Shown here one piece after another: positions 62,780-64,000 of a DNA stretch of 64,000 nt. Within the stretch, counting starts at the first letter, position 1, and each line of letters opens with the position of its first letter. The notes beneath the pieces were generated by a model, which searched no databases, was not told the origin of the DNA, and saw only the letters and a program-made list of their open reading frames with translations. The position numbers and the translations under genes were made by a program. Source of the DNA: Paragorgia papillata (taxonomy: Eukaryota > Cnidaria > Anthozoa > Scleralcyonacea > Coralliidae); assembly GCA_035771165.1 (NCBI GenBank), contig JAWNZC010000100.1:854001-918000 (forward strand), given 5' to 3'.

Positions 62780-64000
62780 CCCTCATACAAGAGACAAGCG
62801 ATTTTTTTTTCTTGAAAAATTGTTGGTTTAGTCAGGACTTTATATATAATTACACTGACCATTGAACATAAAATATGGGATTGATATTGAATCAATGCGC
62901 ATGCCTAAGGATCCTGGACATTATTTATACTGATTGTTCATGCTAATCATTCAAACAATTTCACAATATGAATTATAGGTATTCTTCTCCCTTGGGGCTT
63001 CTTTCAGGAAACCTCTTTAAATTGTGTTTTAAGTTGGATTCGGCTTTAAGCCAGATAAATCCCGAGGGCCGAAAAACATAATTCCTAGACACTTTCAGTT
63101 GTAGCTTCCCAGTAGTCTGAATTACATGTAATAAAGACGTTATGGCCGGCGTACGGCAATACGGCACAAACACTTGGTAATAAAATAAAGAAGACTGTCA
63201 ATACACATGGTCGTGGAAATCTAAGTCGCCAGCTCTATAAAGAATCGCTGAAGATCACAAGTAACAAGCGATGTGTAGCCGAGTTCTCTTTAGAGTGTCT
63301 TTATCAACCTTTTCCAAGTGTTGTTGTTTATAACTCGCCGATAAAGTCTTCATATTGTAAGACGAAATCTTTCTGACTAACAGATTGTAGGATTTTGACG
63401 ATCTTCCACTGTCCCAGTCTGATATAGTTTGTTGTCTGGCTTTCTTGTCTTAACGACGGGAAAATAGACGGACGAATTGAAGATGGAAAACCCATCGTTT
63501 ACCGGATTGTAAAACACCTGATCGGCAACTAACAAGTTTCTCATCTGCCAATATATAAACTTGACTGAATTATTGCTGAGGAAAACATGTGTCATCAGTC
63601 CGGTTCTTATAGGTATCGGTCAGCGACCTTTACCCTTAGCAAAAGGACCCATAAATGCCGCTATTTTGAGAACGGTTTTGAGGACACTTTGGCTAACTCA
63701 AAGGTAATAGGAGCACGCAGTCCAGTTATATATAGGTCAGTGGTGTGGACGGACCATGCGCGGTTAAGATTGTGGGGCACTGGAAACAATATAGTTCTTG
63801 ACAAAAAAGGTTTGAACTATATATAAACAACATAATATATTCTTGACAAAAAGATTTGAGAAAGGAGTTTTTGGGATACGTACATCCCTTTCAAAATAAC
63901 AGAAACAAATCAACTTTTACGTTAAAGTACAACATCATCTTGACTAAAAGGAAACTCGTCAAACCAAAACTCGAAGGAAGTAAAAAACAAGAGTCAAAAT
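62780..64000. other. Right-edge stretch with nothing recognised
   Basis: The missing 5' exon of the receptor could be here or beyond the window. I found no signal-peptide exon with a phase-0 donor on the minus strand. Confidence 0.4.

Overview
This is animal nuclear DNA, AT-rich, with intron-split genes and a heavy load of repeats. The gene and repeat content best fits a cnidarian, probably a sea anemone or stony coral. The grounds are a CUB/leucine-rich-repeat rhodopsin-type receptor of the LGR/GRL101/relaxin-receptor class with 72-nt LRR exons, CR1/Rex1/L2-like LINE remnants with a 2A-like peptide, a Penelope-like element with a hammerhead-like motif, tRNA- and 5S-rRNA-derived SINEs, and many foldback MITEs. 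The species call is inference.

Most of the window (about 9.2-60.1 kb, minus strand) is one large gene. I assembled it by hand from 15 exons whose reading phases all agree. In order it encodes a CUB-like domain, an LRR N-cap with a leucine-rich repeat, six more LRRs (one 72-nt exon each), a Cys-rich hinge, a seven-transmembrane receptor and a C-terminal protein-kinase fold whose catalytic motifs are degenerate (HRD to HNA, DFG to LGG, no APE). The readable part is 988 codons; the first exon with start codon and signal peptide was not found. The 7TM exon carries a one-base frame shift near intracellular loop 2. An LRR-GPCR fused to a pseudokinase is the most unusual thing in the window.

At the left edge (1-2548, minus strand) a second gene begins. 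Its first two coding exons (158 residues so far) are in phase and run off the window. Its product resembles, from memory, the N-terminal part of cnidarian/fish G2E3-like HECT E3 proteins. Directly upstream of its ATG lies an array of 34-bp units, each holding a 20-bp perfect palindrome, and then a 2.6-kb array of 52-bp units with an internal 821-bp higher-order duplication.

The introns of the receptor gene hold nearly everything else. The 10.9-kb intron at 27.8-38.7 kb carries three related AT-rich segments, each followed by a different pentanucleotide array, one of them a 1.7-kb TCTTG array; a 32-bp minisatellite of about 46 copies; and several foldback elements. Other introns hold a decayed LINE with nested MITEs (14.6-17.8 kb), a Penelope-like element (39.2-41.0 kb), an inverted SINE pair (26.4-26.9 kb), a nested MITE (46.0-47.1 kb) and a LINE 3' fragment (51.9-52.9 kb). 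Long open frames inside the microsatellite arrays are treated as artefacts of repeat composition.
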